Part shown: in pieces, positions 1 to 9,496 of the stretch
Layout: each line of letters opens with the position of its first letter
How positions within the stretch are numbered: position 1 is the stretch's first letter
Source: Psychroserpens sp.
GTDB lineage: Bacteria > Bacteroidota > Bacteroidia > Flavobacteriales > Flavobacteriaceae
DNA length: 64,000 nucleotides
Assembly: GCA_017643165.1 (NCBI GenBank)
Contig: JAEPNY010000002.1
Location: 438,979 to 502,978, forward strand
Direction: 5' to 3'
The notes under the pieces: model-generated
What the model was told of the DNA's origin: nothing
What the model saw: only the letters and a program-made list of their open reading frames with translations
Database searches by the model: none
Program-made: the position numbers and the translations under genes

Positions 1-990
1 GTTGTGTTTCCACACTCATCTACAAGTGTCCAAGTTCTTGTGATTACTGATTCATTAGCACATGCTCCATCAGCAACAGAATCACTAAAGGTAGCATCTA
101 AGCCAGTAGAACAGTTGTCCCCTTCATCCGTTACATCACCAGTAAGTGATAAATCAGAAGGGTCTTGATCACATTCAATAGTTATATCAGCAGGCACTGT
201 AAATGTAGGAGCCGTTGTATCTTCAATAGTTATGGTTTGCACCTGAGTTGTTGTGTTACCACACTCATCAGTTAACGACCAAGTTCTTGTGATCACTGAT
301 TCATTAGCACATGATCCAGCAGCAACTGAGTCACTAAATGTAGCATCTAAGCCAGTAGAACAGTTATCTGCTTCATCAGTTACATCACCAGTGAGGGTAA
401 GATCAGAAGGATCTTGATCACATTCGATAGTAATATCAGCTGGTACTGTAAATGTCGGTGGTGTATTATCTTCAATTGTAATAACTTGATCTTCAGAAAC
501 TGAATTACCACATTCATCAGTAGCAGTCCAAGTTCTGGTGATTGTTCCAGAATTCCCACAATCAGTAACGATGTCGTCTACAAATGTAATAATCGCATCA
601 CCGCATGTATCGGTTGCAGTGGCATTTCCTGTACGACTTACATTAGAACTTTCAGAACACTCTATAGTAATATCATCAGGAATATCTAATGTCGGAGGTG
701 TCGTATCAACAACTGTAATAATTTGATCTTCAGAAACTGAATTACCGCAATCATCAGTTGCAGTCCAAGTCCTGGTAATTGTTTCAGTTTCTCCACAACC
801 ACCTACACTTACGTCTGTAAAAGATATTGTAACAGAACCACATCCATCGGTAGCGGTAGCTGTTCCAGTTTCAATAGGATCAGTACTTTCGGTACATTCG
901 ACCGTAATATCAGCAGGAACAGTAAGTACTGGAGGTGTACTATCGACTACAGTAATTACTTGGGTGTATGCCGCTATTGTTACGTTACAC
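1..990 (-). repeat. Tandem HYR-like coding repeats, period 237-249 bp
   Basis: Homologous blocks recur inside the giant surface protein gene. The conserved TTACCACA-type block occurs near 256, 505, 742 and 985, giving periods of 249, 237 and 243 bp, and another copy starts at position 1. All periods are multiples of three. The first two complete units are most alike, which suggests recent duplication. Each unit encodes one domain of about 80 residues with the VPADITIEC and DECGNT-type motifs. Confidence 0.8.
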
Positions 991-2801
991 GCATCAGTAA
1001 AAGTCCATGTATTTGTATAAGTTCCGGCACTTGGGCAATTTGGATCAACAACAAATGCTCCAGTTGTTTTAGTTGGAATAAAATTACACTTATCGGCAGT
1101 TGGTGCTAAAGCCTGAGCAGCGGTTAAAGCCGCTGGATCTGAACATTCAACTGTAGTATCCAGTTCTCCCGGAGCGTTAGTCCATGATACAACAGGTTGA
1201 TTAATATCTATAGTTAATGGTAGCTTGTCACCAATCAAACAATCATCTAATGAGGCCGAACTTAACGTGCTTTGACTATTTGGGTTTTGTACACCGTTAT
1301 ATACGGCTGTAAATTGTAGATCAAAACTAAGATCACAATTGTCTTCAAGGAAATAACATTCGTCTTGTAGTACCAGATCAAAATCAACGCTTAATGCCGG
1401 ATCTCCAACATCTACATAGCCATCTTGTACATTAAATGTCAATACATTGGTATTCGTGTCAAATGTATAGGTAATTCCTGTTGGGAGATTTACCATATTA
1501 ACATTAGCGACTTGTGGTGGTAATGTACCTGTGATACTTAGGTTTATAGCATCGTCATTACCTTTATTAACGATATTGAAATTAAACCCGAGTGAGCTAC
1601 CTGGATCAGCTGGAGTTTGCCCAGAATCCATTACGATTTCAATTGGATCAAGATCTGGAGCCCATACATCAACACTTAAACCTACTAGGTATAAACCATA
1701 AGTTTCCTGATTTGATGTCAATCGTAGTGTCGCTGATGTTTGATTATTATCAATTAAGCTATTACCAGGATTACTTAGGTCAAAACAGGCAGCATCAAAT
1801 CCTAATGTGTTTTGACTGGCAGGATTTCTATCAACAAAATCACTATTACCTATAGTGATTCTACTATTAAAGAAATTATTGCTAGAACGTTGTGGTGCAG
1901 TTAGTGAAACAAAATTCCCACTAGTATTTCTTATTTGAAGTTGATCACCACTTAAATCTCTATCTCCTTCTAATGAACCAATTACAATCTTAGTATTAAC
2001 ATTCCCTGTTGGAACTGTTTGAAATCCTCCAAACGTTATATCAAAGTTATTTGTACTTGCCGTCACGTTCGCGTAACCATCGAATAAACTAATATTCTTT
2101 GCTGGTAATTTTGGACTTTCATAAACAAATACAATTTGCCAACCACCAGAAGTACCAATATTTCCTCCTTGGTATCCAGTTAAACTACCAGTTTTTGCTT
2201 CAACGTTAGCTACTTGGTAAGTTCCATATGGATTAGATAATGCAGAAACCTGATTTGTAATATCTTTTACACAGATATAAGGACCATTTGCAATTTGAAA
2301 TGTCTTCCCGCGATAGATGACATCATCTGCTGTATATGTAGTATACTGCGTTTCACCTGGCATCATTAACATAATGTCATTGTAATTCCAATTCGGCTGG
2401 TTTTCAGAGTTTGGATCTGTCCCAGGAGCACGATCGGCAGCAGCCCAGTATAAATAGGCTTTGTATGTTGACAAACACTGTAAAGTTGTCTCTGGATTAC
2501 TATAGTCAGCACTACTCGAATTGAATGTATCATCAACATTATCATTGTTCATATCATACATCCCATCAATATCAACGTATACGTTATTATTAAAGGAGTG
2601 ATTTCCAGAACTTCCATTATAATCACCAGTAGCTGTTCTGGACAGCATGTTATTGGCAATCATTGTTACATCTCCATTAACCGTTTCATTAAAACGAGGG
2701 GTAAATGGATCTAACACCTGGGCAGAAGCATAACTTCCTGCCAATAATAAGAGCATTAGGCAGGTGTTTTTAATTGTTTTATGATTAATAGCAGTTTTCA
2801 T
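1..2801 (-). CDS. Giant secreted repeat protein, N-terminal part (gene runs off left edge)
   Basis: Open reading frame of more than 930 codons that continues beyond the window, so its C-terminus is not seen. It starts MKTAINHKTIKN and has a hydrophobic signal segment ending near ASAQ, so it should be exported. Roughly the first 500 residues form a head region with many Asn, Asp, Ser and Thr. After that come tandem immunoglobulin-like (HYR-like) repeats with the signature VPADITIEC and an ITRTW strand. Proteins of this build in Flavobacteriaceae usually end in a T9SS type B sorting domain and are cell-surface adhesins or gliding-associated proteins. That end is outside the window, so this part is inference. 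An in-frame ATG three codons upstream (2810) is an equal alternative start. The 149-residue gene directly upstream is probably cotranscribed. Confidence 0.8.
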   Translation of the reverse strand, partial: MKTAINHKTIKNTCLMLLLLAGSYASAQVLDPFTPRFNETVNGDVTMIANNMLSRTATGDYNGSSGNHSFNNNVYVDIDGMYDMNNDNVDDTFNSSSADYSNPETTLQCLSTYKAYLYWAAADRAPGTDPNSENQPNWNYNDIMLMMPGETQYTTYTADDVIYRGKTFQIANGPYICVKDITNQVSALSNPYGTYQVANVEAKTGSLTGYQGGNIGTSGGWQIVFVYESPKLPAKNISLFDGYANVTASTNNFDITFGGFQTVPTGNVNTKIVIGSLEGDRDLSGDQLQIRNTSGNFVSLTAPQRSSNNFFNSRITIGNSDFVDRNPASQNTLGFDAACFDLSNPGNSLIDNNQTSATLRLTSNQETYGLYLVGLSVDVWAPDLDPIEIVMDSGQTPADPGSSLGFNFNIVNKGNDDAINLSITGTLPPQVANVNMVNLPTGITYTFDTNTNVLTFNVQDGYVDVGDPALSVDFDLVLQDECYFLEDNCDLSFDLQFTAVYNGVQNPNSQSTLSSASLDDCLIGDKLPLTIDINQPVVSWTNAPGELDTTVECSDPAALTAAQALAPTADKCNFIPTKTTGAFVVDPNCPSAGTYTNTWTFTDACNVTIAAYTQVITVVDSTPPVLTVPADITVECTESTDPIETGTATATDGCGSVTISFTDVSVGGCGETETITRTWTATDDCGNSVSEDQIITVVDTTPPTLDIPDDITIECSESSNVSRTGNATATDTCGDAIITFVDDIVTDCGNSGTITRTWTATDECGNSVSEDQVITIEDNTPPTFTVPADITIECDQDPSDLTLTGDVTDEADNCSTGLDATFSDSVAAGSCANESVITRTWSLTDECGNTTTQVQTITIEDTTAPTFTVPADITIECDQDPSDLSLTGDVTDEGDNCSTGLDATFSDSVADGACANESVITRTWTLVDECGNT

Positions 2802-2836
2802 AAGTAACATTTTGATAGTATAGTAGTCCTAAATAC

Positions 2837-3286
2837 CTATTGAAAGTTTTTAGGGTCGGGGATCCAAGTTTCTATGACTAAAGTATTACTGATAACTTCT
2901 TCTTTATCAGTAACAGCTTTAATTCCTAAACAGTTATAAGTTGCCAAAGGTGTATTTGGTTTTCTAGATATTTTCACAGAAAATTCCATGCGACCTTTTC
3001 CTGGTATGCTTCGAGTAGTAAGTCTCGACAATCCATCATTACTCAAAATCTCACGGTTTAATTCTGTTAATTTTGAGCGATCTTTATTTTCACAAATGAC
3101 ATCATTAGTTTCTAATTTGAAACTAATAGCCTGCTGTGAGGTATTGTTAATCTCTATTACGTAAGTATGCTCACGAGCTGTAAGTGGTAAATCAGATGAT
3201 TTTTTAACCTTTAGCTCTAAAGTCTCTTGTCCGTAAGAACATAATGCGACTAGACACACTAGTACAGTCATTGTAATTCTTTTCAT
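2837..3286 (-). CDS. Small secreted protein, companion of the giant surface protein
   Basis: 149 residues with a clear signal peptide (MKRITMTVLVCLVALCSYGQ). The mature part is predicted to be mostly beta strand, with two Cys residues (NDVICENK and ATYNCLGIK) that could form a disulfide. I do not recognise a named family. The motif IPGKGRMEFSVKI and the strand pattern suggest an Ig-like or Fn3-like fold, which is inference. It lies only 35 bp upstream of the giant repeat protein on the same strand, so the two are probably one transcription unit. A periplasmic or surface partner of that protein is plausible but unproven. Confidence 0.7.
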   Translation of the reverse strand: MKRITMTVLVCLVALCSYGQETLELKVKKSSDLPLTAREHTYVIEINNTSQQAISFKLETNDVICENKDRSKLTELNREILSNDGLSRLTTRSIPGKGRMEFSVKISRKPNTPLATYNCLGIKAVTDKEEVISNTLVIETWIPDPKNFQ

Positions 3287-3396
3287 AGTATACTATTTAA
3301 CTATATGTTCGCTAAGCGATGTTGTTTAAAAAATAAATTTCTCTGAATACAGCTTTTATGGGGCATCTTCAGAAATTTAAACTTGTGAGGGAAGAA

Positions 3397-3411
3397 CATT
3401 GGTAACCAATG
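3397..3411. repeat. 15-bp perfect inverted repeat between divergent genes
   Basis: CATTGGT-A-ACCAATG lies in the roughly 300-bp gap between the leftward secreted-protein operon and the rightward polyphosphate operon. Arms of 7 bp around one central base fit a dimeric regulator site, and there is no T-run that would suggest a terminator. I see no gene or RNA in the rest of the gap (3287-3585). Confidence 0.35.
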
Positions 3412-3585
3412 CTTAATAAATGGATTTATTAATTTATTTTTGATTTGGGTTCGAATTAATTAATACAACAAATGAACTCATAACGCATACGTTTGACAAA
3501 TTTAAATGTTGAATAGGCCAAAATAATCGTTAAAACGGAAATATGCAACATTTTATCGATAAAAATTGCATTTAATCGACTAAAT

Positions 3586-4077
3586 ATGAAAATCATAACA
3601 CTTGTAAGGCATGGCAAATCCTCGTGGGAATTTGATGTTTCTGATAGGGAAAGACCATTAAAAAAAAGAGGAATAAATGATGCCAATTTGGTTTCTAAAT
3701 ACTTTAAAGACAAAGGAATGCTACCTGAGTTTGTTTTTTCGAGTCCAGCAAATCGCGCATTTTCAACGTGTAGAATTTTTTTAAATAATCTTGGAATTTC
3801 TGATGAAAAACTCAAAATAGTAGAAGATTTATACGATTTTGGTGGTCATCAGGTGGTTGATTTTTTAAAGAATATGAGTGAAGATTACGATAACGTTATG
3901 ATTTTTGGTCATAATCATGCTTTCACGTCAATTTGCAATATATTTGGGGACGATTATATTGATAATTTACCTACAAGCGGACTCGTTACAATCGAGTTAA
4001 ATGTTGAGCAATGGAATGCTATCAATACTGGTCATACAGCATTAACAATATTTCCACGAGATTTAAAAAATGACTAA
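3586..4077 (+). CDS. sixA: SixA-like histidine phosphatase
   Basis: 163 residues, the usual length of SixA-type members of the histidine phosphatase (phosphoglycerate-mutase-like) superfamily. The catalytic RHG motif is at residues 8-10 (His9 is the expected phosphorylated residue), Arg57 lies in SPANR, and the second catalytic His is in GHNH at about 109. SixA removes phosphate from phosphohistidine in E. coli, but the substrate here is not known. The last 8 bp overlap the start of ppk1, so translation is coupled. Polyphosphate kinase 1 works through a phosphohistidine, which makes the pairing suggestive (inference). Confidence 0.85.
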   Translation: MKIITLVRHGKSSWEFDVSDRERPLKKRGINDANLVSKYFKDKGMLPEFVFSSPANRAFSTCRIFLNNLGISDEKLKIVEDLYDFGGHQVVDFLKNMSEDYDNVMIFGHNHAFTSICNIFGDDYIDNLPTSGLVTIELNVEQWNAINTGHTALTIFPRDLKND

Positions 4078-6121
4078 AGACAAAAATCAATATATAAATA
4101 GAGAACTCAGCTGGTTGCAATTTAACGCAAGAGTATTGCAAGAAGCAGAAGATGAAAGTGTTCCATTAATAGAGCGCTTTCGTTTTTTAGGTATTTTTTC
4201 AAATAATCTAGATGAGTTCTTTAAAGTAAGATATGCGACAGTAAAGCGTATTGACGAAGCTGGAAAAGGTGGGAAAAGTGAGTTGGGAATCAGAGCCGCT
4301 GAACTCCTTGAACTCATAACTCAAGTCGTTATAAAGCAACAGGCGCATAGTCTAGTTATTCTGAATGCTATTCAGAAGGAATTAGAAAAAGAAAATATAT
4401 TTATTATCAACGAGGATCAGGTAGATGAAGAGCAAAAACAATTTATTAAAGAATATTTTCTTCAGAAAATCAGCCCAGCATTAGTTACCATTATTCTAAA
4501 TGACAATGTAGAACTTCCTCTATTAAAAGATAGTGAAGCTTATTTGGCTGTTAAAATGGCTTTAACTTCAGGAACCAAACAGTTTGCGCTCATTGAAATA
4601 TCTAGAGCGATGGATCGTTTCGTTGTATTGCCTGAGAAAGAAGGGAAATCGTACATAATGATAGTCGATGATCTCATCAGATACTGTTTAGATGATATTT
4701 TCAATATTTTCAGTTATGACAGCATTTCTGCGAATATGATAAAAATCACGAGGGATGGAGAATTGGACTTCGATAGTGATTTGAGTAAGAGTTTCATTGA
4801 AAAAATATCTGATAGTGTTAAAGATCGGGAGATTGGCGATCCTGTACGTTTTGTATATGATAAAACAATTGATGACGATACTTTAGATTATTTGATGGCG
4901 AAAATGGGTATTAATTCAAAAGATTCTGTGATTCCAGGTGGTCGTTATCACAACAGACGTGATTATATGGGCTTTCCAAGTTTGGGGAGAACCGATTTAC
5001 TCTATAAAAAGATCGAACCACTGCGAATTAAAGGCTTAAGTCTCGAATCTAGTATATTTAATACTATTTCTACCAAGGACTTTTTATTGCATACCCCTTA
5101 TCAATCCTTTTCTTATGTTGTTAAGTTTTTAAGGGAGGCAGCACTAGATCCACAAGTTAAGACGATTAGAATCACGATTTATCGCTTAGCTCAAATTTCA
5201 CATATTGCTAGTTCTTTAATCAATGCCGCAAAAAATGGTAAGAAAGTGACTGTGGTAATTGAATTAAGAGCGCGTTTTGATGAGCAAGCTAATATTGATT
5301 ATGCAGAACAAATGCAAGATGAAGGTGTAGAAATGCTTTTCGGTGTAGTAGGTCTAAAAGTCCATAGTAAAATGTGTGTTATTGAGCGCGAGGAGGCCAA
5401 TGGCATTAAGCGATACGGATTTGTGAGTACAGGAAACTTTAACGAGTCGACGGCAAAAATTTATACGGATTTCACATTGTTTACTGCGAATCAAAAAATA
5501 CTTAAGGATATCAATAAAGTATTTAGTTTCTTTCATACAAATTATAGAATTCACCGTTACAAACATATCATCACGTCTCCGCATTATTCAAAATCGAAGT
5601 TGTTTGCATTGATCGATAATGAGATCGAGAATAAAAAAATGGGTCGACCAGCATACATTAAGCTTAAACTTAATAGTATTTCTAGTTACAAAATGGTAGA
5701 CAAACTCTACGAGGCGAGTCGGGCAGGTGTTAAGATACAAATGATTGTTCGTGGTATTTGTTGCTTAGTTCCTGGAGTTCCGGGAATGAGTGAAAATATC
5801 GAAGTTATCAGTATTATAGATAAATTTTTAGAGCATACTAGACTATATATCTTCGGAAATAATGACGATCCGAAGGTTTATATTTCTTCGGCCGATTGGA
5901 TGACACGAAACATTGAAAATAGAGTTGAAGTAAGTTGTCCTATCTATCAAGATGATATTAAAAATGAACTATTAGAAGTATTCGATATTTGTTGGAGTGA
6001 TAACGTAAAGGCGAGACGAATTGATCAATCACAAAGTAATCAGTATAAGACAGATCATAATACTAAAGTAAGAGCACAGTTTGCACTGTACGAATATTAT
6101 AATGACAAATTAAAAGCTTAG
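4070..6121 (+). CDS. ppk1: Polyphosphate kinase 1
   Basis: 683 residues, full length for PPK1 (EC 2.7.4.1), which reversibly polymerises the gamma phosphate of ATP into inorganic polyphosphate. The N-terminal domain begins NRELSWLQFN, typical of the family. The autophosphorylated His is at about 432 in GLKVHSKM, and the second conserved His is at about 589 in FLEHTR. RITIYRLA and ELRARFDE mark the phospholipase-D-like catalytic half. It is the middle gene of a three-gene operon, overlapping sixA by 8 bp and followed one base later by ppx. Confidence 0.97.
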   Translation: MTKDKNQYINRELSWLQFNARVLQEAEDESVPLIERFRFLGIFSNNLDEFFKVRYATVKRIDEAGKGGKSELGIRAAELLELITQVVIKQQAHSLVILNAIQKELEKENIFIINEDQVDEEQKQFIKEYFLQKISPALVTIILNDNVELPLLKDSEAYLAVKMALTSGTKQFALIEISRAMDRFVVLPEKEGKSYIMIVDDLIRYCLDDIFNIFSYDSISANMIKITRDGELDFDSDLSKSFIEKISDSVKDREIGDPVRFVYDKTIDDDTLDYLMAKMGINSKDSVIPGGRYHNRRDYMGFPSLGRTDLLYKKIEPLRIKGLSLESSIFNTISTKDFLLHTPYQSFSYVVKFLREAALDPQVKTIRITIYRLAQISHIASSLINAAKNGKKVTVVIELRARFDEQANIDYAEQMQDEGVEMLFGVVGLKVHSKMCVIEREEANGIKRYGFVSTGNFNESTAKIYTDFTLFTANQKILKDINKVFSFFHTNYRIHRYKHIITSPHYSKSKLFALIDNEIENKKMGRPAYIKLKLNSISSYKMVDKLYEASRAGVKIQMIVRGICCLVPGVPGMSENIEVISIIDKFLEHTRLYIFGNNDDPKVYISSADWMTRNIENRVEVSCPIYQDDIKNELLEVFDICWSDNVKARRIDQSQSNQYKTDHNTKVRAQFALYEYYNDKLKA

Positions 6122-6122
6122 T

Positions 6123-7028
6123 ATGTTAAAAATTACCAAGTATGCAGCAATTGATATAGGATCGAATGCGGTAAGACTACTAATTTCAAATATTATAGAA
6201 CAGGAGGGCGAACCTGTGAAGTTTAAGAAAAGCTCATTAGTACGTGTACCCATACGTTTAGGGTCGGATGTTTTTATAAACGGAGAGATTTCAGAAGAGA
6301 ATCAACAACGTATGCTTGACACCATGACTGCATTTTATTTATTAATGAAATCTCATAAAGTCGAGAAGTATAAGGCGTGTGCGACGTCTGCAATGCGAGA
6401 AGCTGACAATGGACATGAAGTTGCAGCTTTAATTTCTGAAAAGGCAAATATTTCCATCGATATTATAGATGGAGAGGAAGAAGCAGCAATAATTGCAGCA
6501 ACAGATCTACATCAATTCATAAAAGAAGATCGCACCTATTTATATGTAGATGTTGGTGGAGGTAGTACAGAGTTTACGGTTATTCATCACAGCGCTATTA
6601 TGGCCTCACGCTCGTTTAAAATAGGAACGGTAAGATTACTTAATGATATGGTGAAGAGAGAGACATGGTCACAATTAGAAGCTTGGATTAAAGCGAATAC
6701 TGCAGGCTATGATAAATTAGAAGTAATTGGATCTGGTGGTAACATAAACAAGATTTTTAAAATTTCCGGTAAAGCAATTGGTAAACCTTTAACGTACTTT
6801 TATTTAACCACATATTACAATAAACTTCAATCCTATTCATACGAAGAACGTATCACAGAACTAGAACTTAATCAAGATCGCGCAGACGTAATTATACCTG
6901 CAACTCGTATTTATCTTTCGGCAATGAAATGGAGTGGTGCGAAAGACATTTATGTACCGAAAATTGGACTTTCAGATGGGATAATTAAAAGTGTATATCA
7001 CAATACGGTTTCTAGTGTAATTATCTAA
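6123..7028 (+). CDS. ppx: Exopolyphosphatase / Ppx-GppA family phosphatase
   Basis: 301 residues with the ASKHA ATPase fold: phosphate-1 loop AAIDIGSNAVRLL (about 8-20) and phosphate-2 loop DVGGGSTE (143-150). It is the short, single-module Ppx/GppA form, lacking the C-terminal HD-like domain of the roughly 510-residue E. coli enzyme. Such proteins hydrolyse polyphosphate or pppGpp, and next to ppk1 polyphosphate is the likely substrate. It starts one base after the ppk1 stop. No clear terminator follows within the 159-bp gap before the next gene. Confidence 0.93.
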   Translation: MLKITKYAAIDIGSNAVRLLISNIIEQEGEPVKFKKSSLVRVPIRLGSDVFINGEISEENQQRMLDTMTAFYLLMKSHKVEKYKACATSAMREADNGHEVAALISEKANISIDIIDGEEEAAIIAATDLHQFIKEDRTYLYVDVGGGSTEFTVIHHSAIMASRSFKIGTVRLLNDMVKRETWSQLEAWIKANTAGYDKLEVIGSGGNINKIFKISGKAIGKPLTYFYLTTYYNKLQSYSYEERITELELNQDRADVIIPATRIYLSAMKWSGAKDIYVPKIGLSDGIIKSVYHNTVSSVII

Positions 7029-7187
7029 TTTAAAGTCAATTTAGCGTCTTTTTTTACCGCCTGACCGAATTTTGTACCCGTTTTTATTTTAGATTTTATA
7101 TTTAACCTCTCAAATCTTTGCTATGAATTAGTATTGTTTGAAATGCATTCAAGTTGAAATGCTAACCCAAATAAAACAATAGATATC

Positions 7188-7721
7188 ATGAAATCAAGAC
7201 TACTTACACTCATTTGTATACTGCTATTTTCTTTTGGTTTTGCTCAAGACACCGATTATGGGGTTAGAGCAGCACTAAATATTTCAAATTTAGATTTTGA
7301 TCCAGATGCTACTTTTGATAATCAGCATAGAAACGGATTTGCGTTTGCTGCGTTTGCTGACTTCGGAATATCAGATAATTTTTCAGCTCTAGTAGAACTT
7401 CAATATTCTGCGGAAGGTGCTAAAGCTGACGACCTTAGAGCAGATTACATTCAAATGCCAATTATGGCACGAATTGGAATAGGAGATAAACTGAAAGTTG
7501 GTGTTGGACCTATGGTAAGTTTAAAGACTTGGAAAGAACAAGATGCATTTTCAACATTTACCTTTTCTGGGGTAGGCGGACTTGAATATATGATAACCGA
7601 CGAGTTATTCGTTGATGCGCGTGTTCATTACGGTTTATCAAACATATTGGACGAAGATCTTAACGGAAATTTGGAAGCTCAGAATACGACGTTCCAATTT
7701 GGTGTTGGACTTAAATTATAA
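7188..7721 (+). CDS. Outer-membrane beta-barrel protein
   Basis: 177 residues with a signal peptide (MKSRLLTLICILLFSFGFAQ) followed by alternating amphipathic strands and a terminal aromatic-rich strand (TTFQFGVGLKL), typical of small PorT- or OmpA-like eight-stranded barrels. A start such as YGVRAALNISNL is common in flavobacterial barrel proteins. The specific role cannot be read from sequence. It is transcribed alone and ends at a strong hairpin terminator shared with the convergent gene. Confidence 0.75.
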   Translation: MKSRLLTLICILLFSFGFAQDTDYGVRAALNISNLDFDPDATFDNQHRNGFAFAAFADFGISDNFSALVELQYSAEGAKADDLRADYIQMPIMARIGIGDKLKVGVGPMVSLKTWKEQDAFSTFTFSGVGGLEYMITDELFVDARVHYGLSNILDEDLNGNLEAQNTTFQFGVGLKL

Positions 7722-7743
7722 AATGTCAATCTTAAATATGTTT

Positions 7744-7770
7744 AAAAGCTTCAGTTTATCTGAAGCTTTT
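7744..7770. terminator. Bidirectional hairpin terminator
   Basis: Perfect 11-bp stem AAAAGCTTCAG / CTGAAGCTTTT with a 5-nt loop and a T-run on each strand. It lies between convergent genes and touches the stop of the leftward one, so it can end both transcripts. Confidence 0.9.
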
Positions 7771-7771
7771 T

Positions 7772-8881
7772 TTATTCTTTAATGATTTTAAAAACTTGAG
7801 ACTTTTCGTTTTCAAGTTGAATTCTTAAAATATATACACCAGTATCCAACCAACTAGTATCAATGCGTTCTGAAGTTAACGATCCAGTTTTAATCGTTTG
7901 ACCCGAAACTGAAATGATGCTATAACTACTATCACTTATAGTTTCAGAGTATCCCATAAAATCAATGCTAGTAGTAATTGGATTTTCTTTTAGCGCTAAT
8001 AGATCGTTATTAGTAACAGATTCTACCGATAAAGCACTGTCACCAAACACCAGCGTTACCCCAAGTAAATCAGTCATTAGCAAGGTCTGTCCATTATTTA
8101 CAATTTCAAAAACAAAATAGTTTGAAGCTGGGTTACCTAAAATATCAAAATAAATGAATTCATAGTTAGATGGACAAAATGCAAGGGTTTCAGCGAAGTT
8201 TAAGACTTGGATGACATCACCATCGGTATTAAAACCTATGTCATAGTCGAATTCGAATCCGTTGCAATCTCCAAATCCTATAGCTTCAGGTTGAAAAATT
8301 ACGGAATCAATGTTGTTTGTGAGTGTCATTGTTGGCGTGTCACTTACAGGAACATCAATATTTGGATTGCCTGGAATCTCGATACGTGATAAATACCAGG
8401 TTTGAACTAATAATATAGTGCTAGGTGTCTTGCCAAATACCGCAGAATCTCCACTAGGATTGGTTAAGGTAAGCACTTGATCCATCCCAGTACCAGTAAC
8501 AGTATACGTAAGATTAAATGGACTAACAGGAAAGTTGTTTTGTAAAACTCCCATATAACTTAATTCATAGGCGCCGCGCGGAGATGCTCCACAATCCACA
8601 GTGGTAACAAACATTGTGTTAATGGTAATAGTACTTGATGTTGCATTGTAATCACCACCATACGCATTGCAAGACGATAAGCCTGAGAACATTAGGTCAG
8701 TCGGAGATGATTGCGTATTGGTGAAATTAATCCCCATATCGTGTTGTTCATTGTAGTAGTTGTTATGGATAACATTATCCACTTCAATATAATCAAGATA
8801 CCATTGCCCTAGTAAATCTGATTGTGCAGCTAATTGCGCCGAACATAAAATGCAGAGAATGAGCGTGTAAAAGTATTTCAT
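7772..8881 (-). CDS. Secreted META-like protein with T9SS type A sorting domain
   Basis: 369 residues. The signal peptide ends near LAAQ. Two related lipocalin-like META/HslJ-type blocks follow: the first contains FSGLSSCNAYGGDYN and the second GFGDCNGFEFDYD, both with the Cys-Asn pair seen in META domains. The last ~75 residues have the T9SS type A pattern, with a conserved serine-rich strand, GQTIKTG, LDTGVYILRI and a lysine-rich end (KSQVFKIIKE). It should therefore cross the outer membrane by T9SS and be released or anchored at the surface. The function of the META blocks here is unknown. Confidence 0.82.
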   Translation of the reverse strand: MKYFYTLILCILCSAQLAAQSDLLGQWYLDYIEVDNVIHNNYYNEQHDMGINFTNTQSSPTDLMFSGLSSCNAYGGDYNATSSTITINTMFVTTVDCGASPRGAYELSYMGVLQNNFPVSPFNLTYTVTGTGMDQVLTLTNPSGDSAVFGKTPSTILLVQTWYLSRIEIPGNPNIDVPVSDTPTMTLTNNIDSVIFQPEAIGFGDCNGFEFDYDIGFNTDGDVIQVLNFAETLAFCPSNYEFIYFDILGNPASNYFVFEIVNNGQTLLMTDLLGVTLVFGDSALSVESVTNNDLLALKENPITTSIDFMGYSETISDSSYSIISVSGQTIKTGSLTSERIDTSWLDTGVYILRIQLENEKSQVFKIIKE

Positions 8882-8913
8882 GAAAGAAATTTACCACAAA
8901 ATATTGTAATTTC

Positions 8914-9495
8914 CTAACCGTGAATCATTTGCGATTTGCTAAGACCTTTCATGATCTCGGCTTCGTATGACAGTAACTCCTGCCATTTGTTATCTACTTC
9001 TTCGCGATTACCATATTGTCTAGCAAACGTTAAGAACATCGTATAGTGATTGGCTTCGCTTACCATGAGTTTGCGATAAAATTCTGCAAGTTCAGTATCT
9101 TCTAATTCTTCTGAAAGTAATCTGAAACGTTCACAACTTCTGGCCTCAATCAATGCAGCGTAGAGTAGACGGTGTACAAGTTGTGTGGTACGACTTCCGC
9201 CTTTTGGAAAGAATTTTAATAACTGAATGACATAATCATCTTTACGATCTCTTCCCAAAACCCAACCTCTGGCTAGTATTTTATCGTGCACCATTTTAAA
9301 ATGGCTAATCTCTTCTTTGACCAATGCGGTCATTTCTTTAACCAAGTCTGTATATTCAGGAAAACTAACAATTAGAGAAATTGCAGTACTAGCCGCTTTT
9401 TGCTCACAATAAGCATGATCGGTCAAAATATCCTCTATATTCTTCTCTACAATATTTACCCACCTTGGATCTGTAGGTAGTTTTAATCCTAACAT
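8914..9495 (-). CDS. miaE: tRNA-(ms2io6A)-hydroxylase
   Basis: 193 residues, matching the MiaE ferritin-like diiron monooxygenase that hydroxylates the isopentenyl group of ms2i6A at position 37 of tRNAs. Candidate metal ligands are in place: Glu31, Glu62 and His65 (EEISH), Glu117 (LIEARSCERF), Glu147 and His150 (SEANHY). The family signature SEANHYTMF is clear. It is followed upstream by a small lipoprotein gene only one base away, so they may be cotranscribed. MiaE is common in Flavobacteriaceae. Confidence 0.93.
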   Translation of the reverse strand: MLGLKLPTDPRWVNIVEKNIEDILTDHAYCEQKAASTAISLIVSFPEYTDLVKEMTALVKEEISHFKMVHDKILARGWVLGRDRKDDYVIQLLKFFPKGGSRTTQLVHRLLYAALIEARSCERFRLLSEELEDTELAEFYRKLMVSEANHYTMFLTFARQYGNREEVDNKWQELLSYEAEIMKGLSKSQMIHG

Positions 9496-9496
9496 T

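Noticed and set aside
1592..1855. 87-codon plus-strand frame inside the giant surface protein
   Set aside because: The sense-strand protein has a continuous frame and repeats; this opposite frame has no features.
3287..3585. Possible small RNA or tRNA between the divergent operons
   Set aside because: No cloverleaf arms, no T-loop sequence and no terminator were found; only a 15-bp inverted repeat.
3456..3815. 119-codon frame on the minus strand opposite the SixA-like gene
   Set aside because: It overlaps sixA almost completely in antisense and has no recognisable domain or signal; the SixA-like catalytic motifs show that the plus strand is the real one.
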